DNA from: Streptomyces ficellus
GTDB lineage: Bacteria; Actinomycetota; Actinomycetes; Streptomycetales; Streptomycetaceae
DNA: 64,000 bases
Assembly: GCF_009739905.1 (NCBI RefSeq)
Contig: NZ_CP034279.1
Location: 6,386,001-6,450,000 of the forward strand
Direction of reading: 5' to 3'
The position numbers and the translations under genes were made by a program. Positions within the stretch are counted from its first letter, which is position 1, and every line of letters begins with the position of its first letter. Shown in pieces: positions 9,319 through 16,649 of this stretch. The notes below the pieces were generated by a model. It was not told where the DNA came from. It searched no databases and saw only the letters and a program-made list of their open reading frames with translations.

Positions 9319-10593
9319 TCAGCGGCGGCGCGCGATGGCCGCGAGTTCGCCCGCCAGCCGCCGCACGGCGGCCGCGGACGTCTGCCCCTGCGCCATGGCG
9401 TCGTGCACCACGGCCTGCACGGCGAGACTGACCTGCTCGTAGTGCGGGCTCTTGGGGCGCGGGGCGGCCGTCAGCAGACTCGCCCGTAGCGCCGGCAGGT
9501 AAGGGAACCGCCGCACCAGTGCGGGATCCTCGTACAGCGCGGCCCGCACCGGCGGCAGGGCGCCCTCGGTCAGCACGCGGCGCTGCACCCGCTCGCTCGT
9601 GAGGTACGCGATGAGGTCACGCGCCGACTCCGGGTGCCGCGCATGGCTGCTCACCGCCAGGCTGGACCCGCCCAGCACGCTCGTACCCGGCCCGTCCGTG
9701 CCCGGCAGCGGCACCGCGCCGAACCTCCCGGCCACCTTCGAGTCCTCGCCCGACGCCCCGGCATAGGCGTACGGCCAGTTCCGCAGGAACAGCAGCCGGC
9801 CGTCCTGGAACGCCTGCCGCGACTCCTCCTCCGTGTACGCGAGCGCCTCCCGGGGAATCCAGCCGTCCCGGACGCCCCGCGTCAGGAAGCCGATGCCCGC
9901 GCGCGCCGCGGGCGAGTCGACCGTGACCCGCTCGCCGTCGTCCCCGAGGATGCTGCCGCCCGCCGAGTACACGGCCTCGGCGGCGTTCACCGTCAGCCCC
10001 TCGTACGGCAGGAACTGGCCCGCGTACCCGCCGAGCCCGTACCGCGGCGCGACCGTCCGCGCCTGGCGTTCCAGCTCCGCCCAGGTCCGCGGCGGCCGTT
10101 CGCCCGCCTTCTCCAGGACGTCCTTGCGGTAGAACAGCATCCCGGCGTTGGTGACGTACGGGACCGCGTACAGCTTCCCGTCGTACGTGGCCGTGTCCAC
10201 CACCGGCGGCAGGAAGCTCCCCAGCGGGAACCGCGCCCGGTCCAGCGGCGCGATCCACCCGGCGGCGGCGAACTCCGACGTCCAGGCCACATCGATGTTG
10301 AGGACGTCGAACCGGCCCGCCCCCGACCGCAGATCCGTGATCATCTGGGACCGGGTCTCGTCCGCCGAGTCCGGTAGCTCGACCAGTGTGACCCTCTCGC
10401 CCGGGTGCGCCCGGTTCCAGCCGTCCAGCACCCGGCCCAGATAACCGGTGAGGTCACCGGCCGTGGCCAGCGTCATCGGACCGCGCCCGCCCTCCGGGGT
10501 CCCGCCCGCCGGGGCGGTGCCGGACGCCGCGTAACCGGTCAGAACGACCAGGACCGCGAGGAGACCCCTACCCGCGGCACGTATCCACCGCAT
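9319..10593 (-). CDS. Orphan extracellular solute-binding protein (sugar type)
   Basis: 424 residues. Family 1 binding protein related to trehalose/maltose binders: DVLNIDVAWTSEFAAAGWI, YAVPYVTNAGMLFYRKDVLE in parts, and GGSSLAVSSHARHPESA. The N terminus is a signal peptide, but the expected lipobox reads LTGYAAS, with Tyr where the lipid Cys would be, so it may be freely secreted or anchored by its signal helix. ATG at 10593 follows AGGGAGGAACCT; a start at 10611 is less likely. No permease follows it in the same direction other than the operon 215 bases downstream, which has its own binding protein. Confidence 0.87.
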   Translation of the reverse strand: MRWIRAAGRGLLAVLVVLTGYAASGTAPAGGTPEGGRGPMTLATAGDLTGYLGRVLDGWNRAHPGERVTLVELPDSADETRSQMITDLRSGAGRFDVLNIDVAWTSEFAAAGWIAPLDRARFPLGSFLPPVVDTATYDGKLYAVPYVTNAGMLFYRKDVLEKAGERPPRTWAELERQARTVAPRYGLGGYAGQFLPYEGLTVNAAEAVYSAGGSILGDDGERVTVDSPAARAGIGFLTRGVRDGWIPREALAYTEEESRQAFQDGRLLFLRNWPYAYAGASGEDSKVAGRFGAVPLPGTDGPGTSVLGGSSLAVSSHARHPESARDLIAYLTSERVQRRVLTEGALPPVRAALYEDPALVRRFPYLPALRASLLTAAPRPKSPHYEQVSLAVQAVVHDAMAQGQTSAAAVRRLAGELAAIARRR

Positions 10594-10717
10594 AGGTTCC
10601 TCCCTGTGCACCCGGCGCAGGACATCGGCGTCCGCGTCTCGGGCATGTATACCCGTTAGGCATGGGCGATACTAGAGCCCACATCACATCGGGAGCACGC
10701 GGAGGAGGACGACACGG

Positions 10718-11233
10718 GTGCGCCTTCCCCTCCTCGCGCTCCTGGCCCGCGGCCCCGCCCACGGGTACGAGCTCAAGCAGGACCTTGAGCAACTGCTGGG
10801 CGCCGCGTACCCTCCCACCAACGTCGGCCAGATCTACGTCACCCTCGGCCGGCTGGAGAAGTCCGGACTCATCGAGGGCGAGGAGATCGCCCAGGAGAGC
10901 CGGCCCAACAAGAAGATCTACCGTCTCACCGACGCGGGGCAGGAAGCGCTCCGCGCCTGGTTCGAGGAGACGGCCGACGAACCGAGGGTCCGGGACGAGT
11001 TCTTCATGAAACTCGCCCTCGCCCCCCGCACCGGGCTCGCCGACCAGATCGCCCTCATCAACCGACAGCGACGCGAGTACCTCAACACCATGCGCAACCT
11101 CTCCAAGCTGGCCGCGACCGAAGACCGCGACAACCGCATATCGCACCTGCTGATCGAGGGCGCCATGCTCCACCTCCAGGCCGACCTCGACTGGCTGGAG
11201 CGCTGCCAGGAGGAACTGGAGGACCTGCGATGA
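10718..11233 (+). CDS. PadR family transcriptional regulator
   Basis: 171 residues from a GTG start preceded by GGAGGA. Winged helix at the N terminus: HGYELKQDLEQLLG, then VGQIYVTLGRLEKSGLI. The C-terminal half is a dimerising coiled region of the PadR/Vir subtype. Its stop overlaps the start of the ABC ATPase (ATGA), so it is co-translated with the transporter it presumably controls. This order (padR, ATPase, FtsX permease) is common in actinobacteria. The inducing ligand is unknown. Confidence 0.93.
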   Translation: MRLPLLALLARGPAHGYELKQDLEQLLGAAYPPTNVGQIYVTLGRLEKSGLIEGEEIAQESRPNKKIYRLTDAGQEALRAWFEETADEPRVRDEFFMKLALAPRTGLADQIALINRQRREYLNTMRNLSKLAATEDRDNRISHLLIEGAMLHLQADLDWLERCQEELEDLR

Positions 11234-11994
11234 CGGACACCTCCACGCCCGAGCCCCTGCTGCGCGCCGAGGGCCTGGTCAAGACCCACCACGGCGAAGG
11301 CGCCCCCGCCCGCGCGGTGCGCGGCGTCGACCTCCACGTACGGCACGGCGAGTTCGTGGCCGTCACCGGCCCCTCCGGCGCCGGCAAGTCCACCCTCCTG
11401 CACCTGCTCGGCGGACTCCAGCGCCCCGACAGCGGCTCGCTGTGGCTCGACGGGGAACGCACCGACGACTACAGCGAGGCACGCTGGGCGGTCGAACGGC
11501 GCCGCCGCATCGGCATCGTCTTCCAGTTCTTCAACCTGGTCTCCAACCTCACCGTCGCCGACAACGTCGAACTCCCCGCCCTCCTGGCCGGCACCCCCGC
11601 CCGGCAGGCCCGCGCCGAACGCGTCGAGCTCCTCGCCGAACTCGGCCTGGAAGGCAAGGAGCGCAGCATGCCCGGCGAACTGTCCGGCGGCGAACAGCAG
11701 CGCGTCGCCCTCGCCCGCGCCCTCGTCAACCACCCCCGCCTGCTCCTCGCCGACGAACCCGCCGGCAGCCTCGACAGCAAGGGCACCCGCGAGGTCATGC
11801 GGCTGCTGACCCGCTTCCACCAGCGCGGCCAGAGCATCGTCCTCGTCACCCACGACGCCCGGCTCGCCAGCGCCGCCGACCGCGTCATCAGCTTCTTCGA
11901 CGGGCGCATCGCCGACGACGCCGAACTCGGCGGGACCCCGCCCCGCCGCACCGGCCCGGCCGGCGTGATCGACCTGACCGAACCGAAGGGCTGA
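11230..11994 (+). CDS. ABC transporter ATP-binding protein (MacB/LolD type)
   Basis: 254 residues with all ATPase motifs: Walker A GPSGAGKST, Q-loop in FQFFNLVSNL, signature LSGGEQQRVALARAL, Walker B LLLADEPAGSLD and H-loop in VLVTHD. It energises the FtsX-like permease encoded seven bases later. The 30-residue C-terminal tail beyond the core is not conserved-looking. Cytoplasmic face of the membrane. The substrate (peptide, drug or cell-envelope lipid) cannot be inferred. Confidence 0.94.
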   Translation: MTDTSTPEPLLRAEGLVKTHHGEGAPARAVRGVDLHVRHGEFVAVTGPSGAGKSTLLHLLGGLQRPDSGSLWLDGERTDDYSEARWAVERRRRIGIVFQFFNLVSNLTVADNVELPALLAGTPARQARAERVELLAELGLEGKERSMPGELSGGEQQRVALARALVNHPRLLLADEPAGSLDSKGTREVMRLLTRFHQRGQSIVLVTHDARLASAADRVISFFDGRIADDAELGGTPPRRTGPAGVIDLTEPKG

Positions 11995-12000
11995 CCGGCG

Positions 12001-14286
12001 GTGCGGGCCATGCTGCGCTGGGCGCACGCCGATCTGCGGACCCACCGCGGCGAGGCGCTGTTCCTCGTCGCCGCCACCGCCGGGATCGTCGCCTCCCTCC
12101 TGCTGGCGACTGCCCTCTTCGGCTACGCCACCAACCCCTGGCAGCGGGTCTTCACCCAGTCCGCGGGCGCCCACGTCTGGATCCACACCGGGCCCGCCGC
12201 CGACACCGGCCGGCTCACCAAGCTCGACGGTGTCGCCGACGTCTCCGGCCCCTACCGCACCGCCACCACCACCGTCGCCTCGCGCGGCGCCCGGGCCGGC
12301 GTCGAACTCCGCGCCACGGGCGCCACCCCGCCCGCCACGGGCCGCCCCCTGATCACCTCCGGCCGCTGGCTCGACCCGGCCACCCCCGACGGCGTCGTCC
12401 TCGAAGCGGGCCTCGCCCGCACCCTGTGGGCCGAACCCGGCGACCGCCTCACCGTCGCCGGCCGCACCCTCACCGTCCTCGGCGTCGCCGAGACCGCCGA
12501 GCGCCGCCACCGCCCCGGCGAACGCCCCGGCACCATCTGGGCCCTGCCCCGCGCCGTCCCCGAGGACCGCAGCGCCGGACAGGTCGTCGGACTGCGGCTC
12601 GCCGACCCCGACGACACCGACTACACGGTCCAGCGCGCCGTCACCACGCTCGGCGCCGGCGCCGTCAACGACGTCTCCACCTGGCAGCAGGCCCGCGCCG
12701 ACGCACAGGGCGACACCAGACTGCTCGGCCAGGTCCTCGGGCTCTTCGGCCTCGGCGCCCTCGTCGCCGCCGCACTCGCCGTGTTCGGCGCCATCACCAC
12801 CCGGGTGCGCGGACACCTCAGGGACATCTCCGTCCTCAAGGCCGTAGGGTTCACCCCCGGCCAGGTCGTACGGATCTTCCTCGTCCAGCACCTGGCGTTC
12901 GCCGTGTTCGGCGCCGCCTCGGCCGTGGTCCTCGTCCGCGCCCTCGGCGCCCGGCTGCCCGGCCGGCTCGGCGACGCCGTCCAGGTCTGGCAGGGCCTGC
13001 CCGGCCACCTCCCGGCCCTCCTGCTCGTCCCCGCCGCCGCCGTGCTGTTCATCGGGGCGGGCACCTGCCTGGCCGCCTGGCGAGCCGGCCGCGTTCCCCC
13101 CGTACCGGTGCTGCCCGCGGCCGCCGCCCCGGGCGGCGGCCTCTCCGGCGCGGCCAGGCGGGCCCTCGGAGTGCGCGTCCCGCCCGCGCTGGTCCTCGGC
13201 TGGCACCGGGCCTTCGGGCGCGGCCGCCGCGCCCCGGCGACCGTCGTGCGGCTCGCCCTGCCCCTGCTGCTGATCACCGTGGCGCTCGGGGCGTGGACGA
13301 CCATCGAACGCTTCGACAGCCGCCCCGAGCAGGTCGGCCTCGCCGCCGCGCTCACCGCCCGCCCCGACGCCACGCTCACCGACCGCGAGGCGGCCGCCCT
13401 GCTCGGGGCGAACCCGGACGTCACCGCCGCGCACCCCGGCCTGGAGGTCGCCGCCCTCGTCCCCGGCCAGACCGGCACCATCGCCCTGCGCGGCCTCGGC
13501 ACCCACGAGCAGCCCTACCCGTACTCCGTCGCCGAGGGCCGGCCCGCGCACGGCCCCGACGAGGCCGTCGCCGGACAGGGCCTGCTCGACCTGCTCGACG
13601 CCCGCGTCGGCGACTGGGTACGCCTGACCGTCGGCGGCCACCCGCAGGTGCTGCACCTCGTGGGCCGCAGCATCGAACCGGAGAACGGCGGCCGCACCGT
13701 CTCCACCTCGCTCGACACCCTCCGCGAGAACGACCCCGGCCTGCGCCCCAGCCTCTACCAGCTCCAGCTGCGCCCCGGCGCCGACCCCGGCCGGGTGGCC
13801 GCCGCCCTCACCGAAGCCTCCGCCGGCCGGCTCGACGTCCACGAGGTCACCAGCCCCGCCGACCGCCTCTCCGCCCTGCGCGGAGTCGTCGCCGGACTGA
13901 TCGCGGTCCTCGCCCTCATCGGCCTCACCGAACTGTCCACCGCCATCGGCGGCACCGTCCGCGACGGCGAACGCGACCTGCTCGCCCTCAAGGCCATCGG
14001 CCTCTCCCCACGCCAGATCACCGGCGTCACGGTCACCGCCACCGGCTGCACCGCGCTGGCCGCCGCCCTCCTCGGCACCGCGCTCGGCGTCCCGTTCGCC
14101 CACTGGCTGATCGACCACGAGGCCCACGCCACCGGCATCGGCGCCGGCATCGCCCACGCCCCGCCGCCGCTCGCCCTCCTGGCGCTCGTCGCGGCCGCCG
14201 TCGCCGGCGCGGTCGCCCTCGCCGCCCTCCCCGCCGCCCGCGCCACCCGCCGCCGCCTCGCGGACACCCTCAGCGCGGTGGCCTGA
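12001..14286 (+). CDS. FtsX-like ABC transporter permease
   Basis: 761 residues from a GTG start. Layout: a membrane segment near 20-40, an extracytoplasmic domain, three helices around 245-360 forming the first FtsX unit (ISVLKAVGFTPGQVVRI), a second anchor near 420-440, another extracytoplasmic domain, and a C-terminal FtsX unit (LLALKAIGLSPRQITGV). This is the 4+4 helix MacB-like mechanotransmission fold. Works with the ATPase just upstream and is probably under PadR control. No accessory membrane-fusion protein is present. Confidence 0.92.
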   Translation: MRAMLRWAHADLRTHRGEALFLVAATAGIVASLLLATALFGYATNPWQRVFTQSAGAHVWIHTGPAADTGRLTKLDGVADVSGPYRTATTTVASRGARAGVELRATGATPPATGRPLITSGRWLDPATPDGVVLEAGLARTLWAEPGDRLTVAGRTLTVLGVAETAERRHRPGERPGTIWALPRAVPEDRSAGQVVGLRLADPDDTDYTVQRAVTTLGAGAVNDVSTWQQARADAQGDTRLLGQVLGLFGLGALVAAALAVFGAITTRVRGHLRDISVLKAVGFTPGQVVRIFLVQHLAFAVFGAASAVVLVRALGARLPGRLGDAVQVWQGLPGHLPALLLVPAAAVLFIGAGTCLAAWRAGRVPPVPVLPAAAAPGGGLSGAARRALGVRVPPALVLGWHRAFGRGRRAPATVVRLALPLLLITVALGAWTTIERFDSRPEQVGLAAALTARPDATLTDREAAALLGANPDVTAAHPGLEVAALVPGQTGTIALRGLGTHEQPYPYSVAEGRPAHGPDEAVAGQGLLDLLDARVGDWVRLTVGGHPQVLHLVGRSIEPENGGRTVSTSLDTLRENDPGLRPSLYQLQLRPGADPGRVAAALTEASAGRLDVHEVTSPADRLSALRGVVAGLIAVLALIGLTELSTAIGGTVRDGERDLLALKAIGLSPRQITGVTVTATGCTALAAALLGTALGVPFAHWLIDHEAHATGIGAGIAHAPPPLALLALVAAAVAGAVALAALPAARATRRRLADTLSAVA

Positions 14287-14336
14287 CCCGCCCCGGCGGT
14301 GCTGTACTGGAGGACACCCCTCGAACAGGGGGCGAC

Positions 14337-14981
14337 ATGCGCCCGAGGCGCCCCTGGCTCACCGCACTGCTCGCCGCGCTGGTCGCCGTCCTCGCGTTCG
14401 GCGGGCTGGGCGCGCTGCTCGAAGCGACGAAGGACGACTCCGCGTCCACCCGGCCCGCCGCCGTCGAAGAGGCCCGGTCACCGGCCGAATCCCCGCGCCC
14501 GCCCCCGCCCGCCGACGCCGAGCCGCCACCCGGCCGGGCCCCGGTCCCGGCGGCCGGCCTCGTGGTCGTTCGGGTGATCGACGGCGACACCGTCGAAGTG
14601 CGCGGAGACGGCCGGGTCGTCCCGGCCGGTACCACGGCGAGCGTGCGGCTCCTCGAGGTCGACACCCCCGAAAGGGGCGACTGCTTCAGCGAGGAGGCCA
14701 CCGCCCGCACCGAGCAGCTGCTGCCGCCCGGCAGCAGGCTCCGGGCGGAGGTCGACGAGGACCTCAAGGACCCCTACGACCGCTACCTGCTCTACGTGTG
14801 GAACGCCGAGGGCGTGTTCGTGAACGAGGCCCTCGTCCGCGGCGGCTACGCCCGAGCCGTGCTGTACGAGCCCAACGACAAGTACTGGCCCGAGCTGTCC
14901 CGGGCCCAGAGCGCCGCCCGGGCGTCCGGCGCCGGCCTGTGGGACCACTGCGCGGACACCTCGGAACCCCCACCCGGGTAA
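14337..14981 (+). CDS. Membrane-anchored thermonuclease (SNase family)
   Basis: 214 residues. N-terminal membrane anchor (10-28), a Pro-rich linker, then a staphylococcal-nuclease fold: VVVRVIDGDTVEV, RLLEVDTPERGDCF and KDPYDRYLLYVW with the catalytic Arg, and LVRGGYARAVLY. It would hydrolyse DNA or RNA outside the cell, with calcium. ATG at 14337 follows AGGGGGC. The frame is open far upstream, but that part is the antisense shadow of the permease. Convergent with the glutathione peroxidase gene, 14 bases apart. Confidence 0.88.
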   Translation: MRPRRPWLTALLAALVAVLAFGGLGALLEATKDDSASTRPAAVEEARSPAESPRPPPPADAEPPPGRAPVPAAGLVVVRVIDGDTVEVRGDGRVVPAGTTASVRLLEVDTPERGDCFSEEATARTEQLLPPGSRLRAEVDEDLKDPYDRYLLYVWNAEGVFVNEALVRGGYARAVLYEPNDKYWPELSRAQSAARASGAGLWDHCADTSEPPPG

Positions 14982-14995
14982 TCTTCCGGGCCGCG

Positions 14996-15481
14996 TCAGG
15001 CGGAGAGCCGCGCCTCGATCGCCGTGACCAGCTCGGCCGCCTCCGGCTCCGTGCGCGGGCGGAAGCGGGTGACCTCGCCCTGCGGGGAGATCAGGAACTT
15101 CTCGAAGTTCCACTGGACGTCGCCCGCCTCACCGGCCGCGTCCGCCGTCTTCGTCAGCTCCTCGTAGAGCGGGTGCCGGTCCGGGCCGTTGACGTCGGTC
15201 TTCTCCAGCATCGGGAACGTCACGCCGTACGTCGCCGAGCAGAACGTGCCGATCTCCTCCGCCGAGCCCGGCTCCTGGCCGCCGAACTGGTTGCACGGCA
15301 CGCCCAGCACCGTGAAGCCGCGGTCGCCGTAGGTCTTCTGGAGCCGCTCCAGACCCTCGTACTGCGGGGTCAGGCCGCACTTCGAGGCGACGTTGACCAC
15401 CAGGACCACCTTGCCCTTGTGGGCGCTCAGGGTCGTCGGGTCACCGGACAGGGTGCGCAGCGGGATGTCGTACAGGGACAT
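14996..15481 (-). CDS. Glutathione peroxidase family thiol peroxidase
   Basis: 161 residues. Cysteine version of the family: NVASKCGLTPQYEGL holds the peroxidatic Cys, PCNQFGGQEPG the catalytic Gln motif, and WNFEKFLI the Trp/Asn pair. In organisms without glutathione, such as actinomycetes, these enzymes use thioredoxin or mycothiol-linked partners to reduce peroxides. ATG follows GAGGAGGAGTCCCGC. Cytoplasmic stand-alone gene. Confidence 0.94.
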   Translation of the reverse strand: MSLYDIPLRTLSGDPTTLSAHKGKVVLVVNVASKCGLTPQYEGLERLQKTYGDRGFTVLGVPCNQFGGQEPGSAEEIGTFCSATYGVTFPMLEKTDVNGPDRHPLYEELTKTADAAGEAGDVQWNFEKFLISPQGEVTRFRPRTEPEAAELVTAIEARLSA

Positions 15482-15550
15482 GCGGGACTCCTCCTCGAAA
15501 CAACGTGCGACAGGTCGATCAGATCACGCCGGCCTGGTAGACAGGCAAGC

Positions 15551-15760
15551 ATGCAGCATGACGCGCTCCTGCCCGGGGCCGACGACGAGGACACCGGGCC
15601 CCGACCGGTGCGGTGCCGGCTGTGCGGACGCCCGCTGACCGGCGCCGGCTCCCGGCGCACCGGGCTCGGGCCCGCCTGCGACGCCAAGCTGCACCCGGCG
15701 GGGCCCGGCATCAGGACCCGTCGCCACGAGGTCGAGCAGGACGCGCTGCCCGGCCTGTAG
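15551..15760 (+). CDS. DUF6011 zinc-ribbon-like small protein
   Basis: 69 residues. The centre reads CRLCGRPLTGAGSRRTGLGPAC, the Cys4-like signature of DUF6011 proteins widespread in Streptomyces and their phages. Probably a small zinc-binding fold; function unknown. ATG at 15551 is preceded by only a weak ribosome site. The frame is open upstream but that part is antisense to the peroxidase. Convergent with tesB, six bases apart. Confidence 0.75.
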   Translation: MQHDALLPGADDEDTGPRPVRCRLCGRPLTGAGSRRTGLGPACDAKLHPAGPGIRTRRHEVEQDALPGL

Positions 15761-15766
15761 GCGCGG

Positions 15767-16633
15767 TCAGAGGCGGCGGAACAGACCCTCCTGCACCACC
15801 GACACCAGCAGCCTGCCCTCCCGGTCGTAGATCCGGCCGCGCGCCAGACCCCGTCCACCCGTGGCGATCGGGGACTCCTGGTCGTACAGGAACCACTCGT
15901 CGGTACGGAACGGGCGGTGGAACCACATCGCGTGGTCCAGCGACGCCATGTCGAACCCGCGCGGACCCCACAGCGGCTCGACCGGGATGCGGACCGCGTC
16001 CAGCAGCGTCATGTCCGAGGCGTACGTCAGGGCGCAGGTGTGCACGAGCGGGTCGTCGCCCAGCGGGCCGACCGCGCGCATCCACACCGCGCTGCGCGGA
16101 TCGGCGTCCTTGACCTCCTCCGCCGACCAGCGCAGCCGGTCGGTGTACCGGATGTCGAACGGCATGCGCCGGGCCATCCGCTCCATCGCCTCCGGCAGCG
16201 CGCCCAGGTGCTCGCGCACCTCGTCCGCCACCGACGGCAGGTCCTCCGGCGGCGGGAAGTCCAGCCGCGGCGGCAGCTGGTGCTCGAAGCCCGCCTCCTC
16301 CGGCTGGTGGAACGACGCCGTCAGATTGAAGATCGTCTTGCCGCGCTGCACGGCGGTCACCCGCCGCGTGGTGAACGACCGCCCGTCACGCACCCGCTCG
16401 ACCTGGTACACGATCGGCAGCCCCGGGATCCCGGGCCGCAGGAAGTACGCGTGCAGCGAGTGCACCGGGCGGTCGCCGTCCGTGGTGCGGCCGGCCGCGA
16501 CCAGGGCCTGGCCGGCGACCTGCCCGCCGAAGACCCGTTGCAAAGACTCCTCGGGGCTGGCGCCACGGAAGATGTTGACCTCGATCTGCTCCAGGTCGAG
16601 CAGGTCGACGAGTCTCTCGGCGGGGTTGGTCAT
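15767..16633 (-). CDS. tesB: Acyl-CoA thioesterase II
   Basis: 288 residues, double hot-dog fold. Hydrolyses acyl-CoA to free acid and CoA. Family features: IFRGASPEESLQRVFGGQVAGQAL, HSLHAYFLRPG, the catalytic Asp region LDHAMWFHRPFRTDEWFLY, and ARGRIYDREGRLLVSVVQEG, each seen in order. ATG at 16633 is preceded by GAGAGGAATGCGG; an in-frame ATG six bases upstream sits too close to that site. Sixteen bases downstream of the helicase gene, same strand, so probably co-transcribed. Confidence 0.95.
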   Translation of the reverse strand: MTNPAERLVDLLDLEQIEVNIFRGASPEESLQRVFGGQVAGQALVAAGRTTDGDRPVHSLHAYFLRPGIPGLPIVYQVERVRDGRSFTTRRVTAVQRGKTIFNLTASFHQPEEAGFEHQLPPRLDFPPPEDLPSVADEVREHLGALPEAMERMARRMPFDIRYTDRLRWSAEEVKDADPRSAVWMRAVGPLGDDPLVHTCALTYASDMTLLDAVRIPVEPLWGPRGFDMASLDHAMWFHRPFRTDEWFLYDQESPIATGGRGLARGRIYDREGRLLVSVVQEGLFRRL

Positions 16634-16649
16634 CCGCATTCCTCTCTGG

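Noticed and set aside
10918..14157. Very long open reverse frame opposite the ABC/FtsX genes
   Set aside because: Antisense shadow produced by GC-rich codons; Gly/Ala-rich low complexity, no ribosome site and no domain.
11442..14336. Upstream extension of the thermonuclease frame
   Set aside because: Arg/Pro-rich shadow of the ATPase and permease genes; the real start is at 14337 with a ribosome site.
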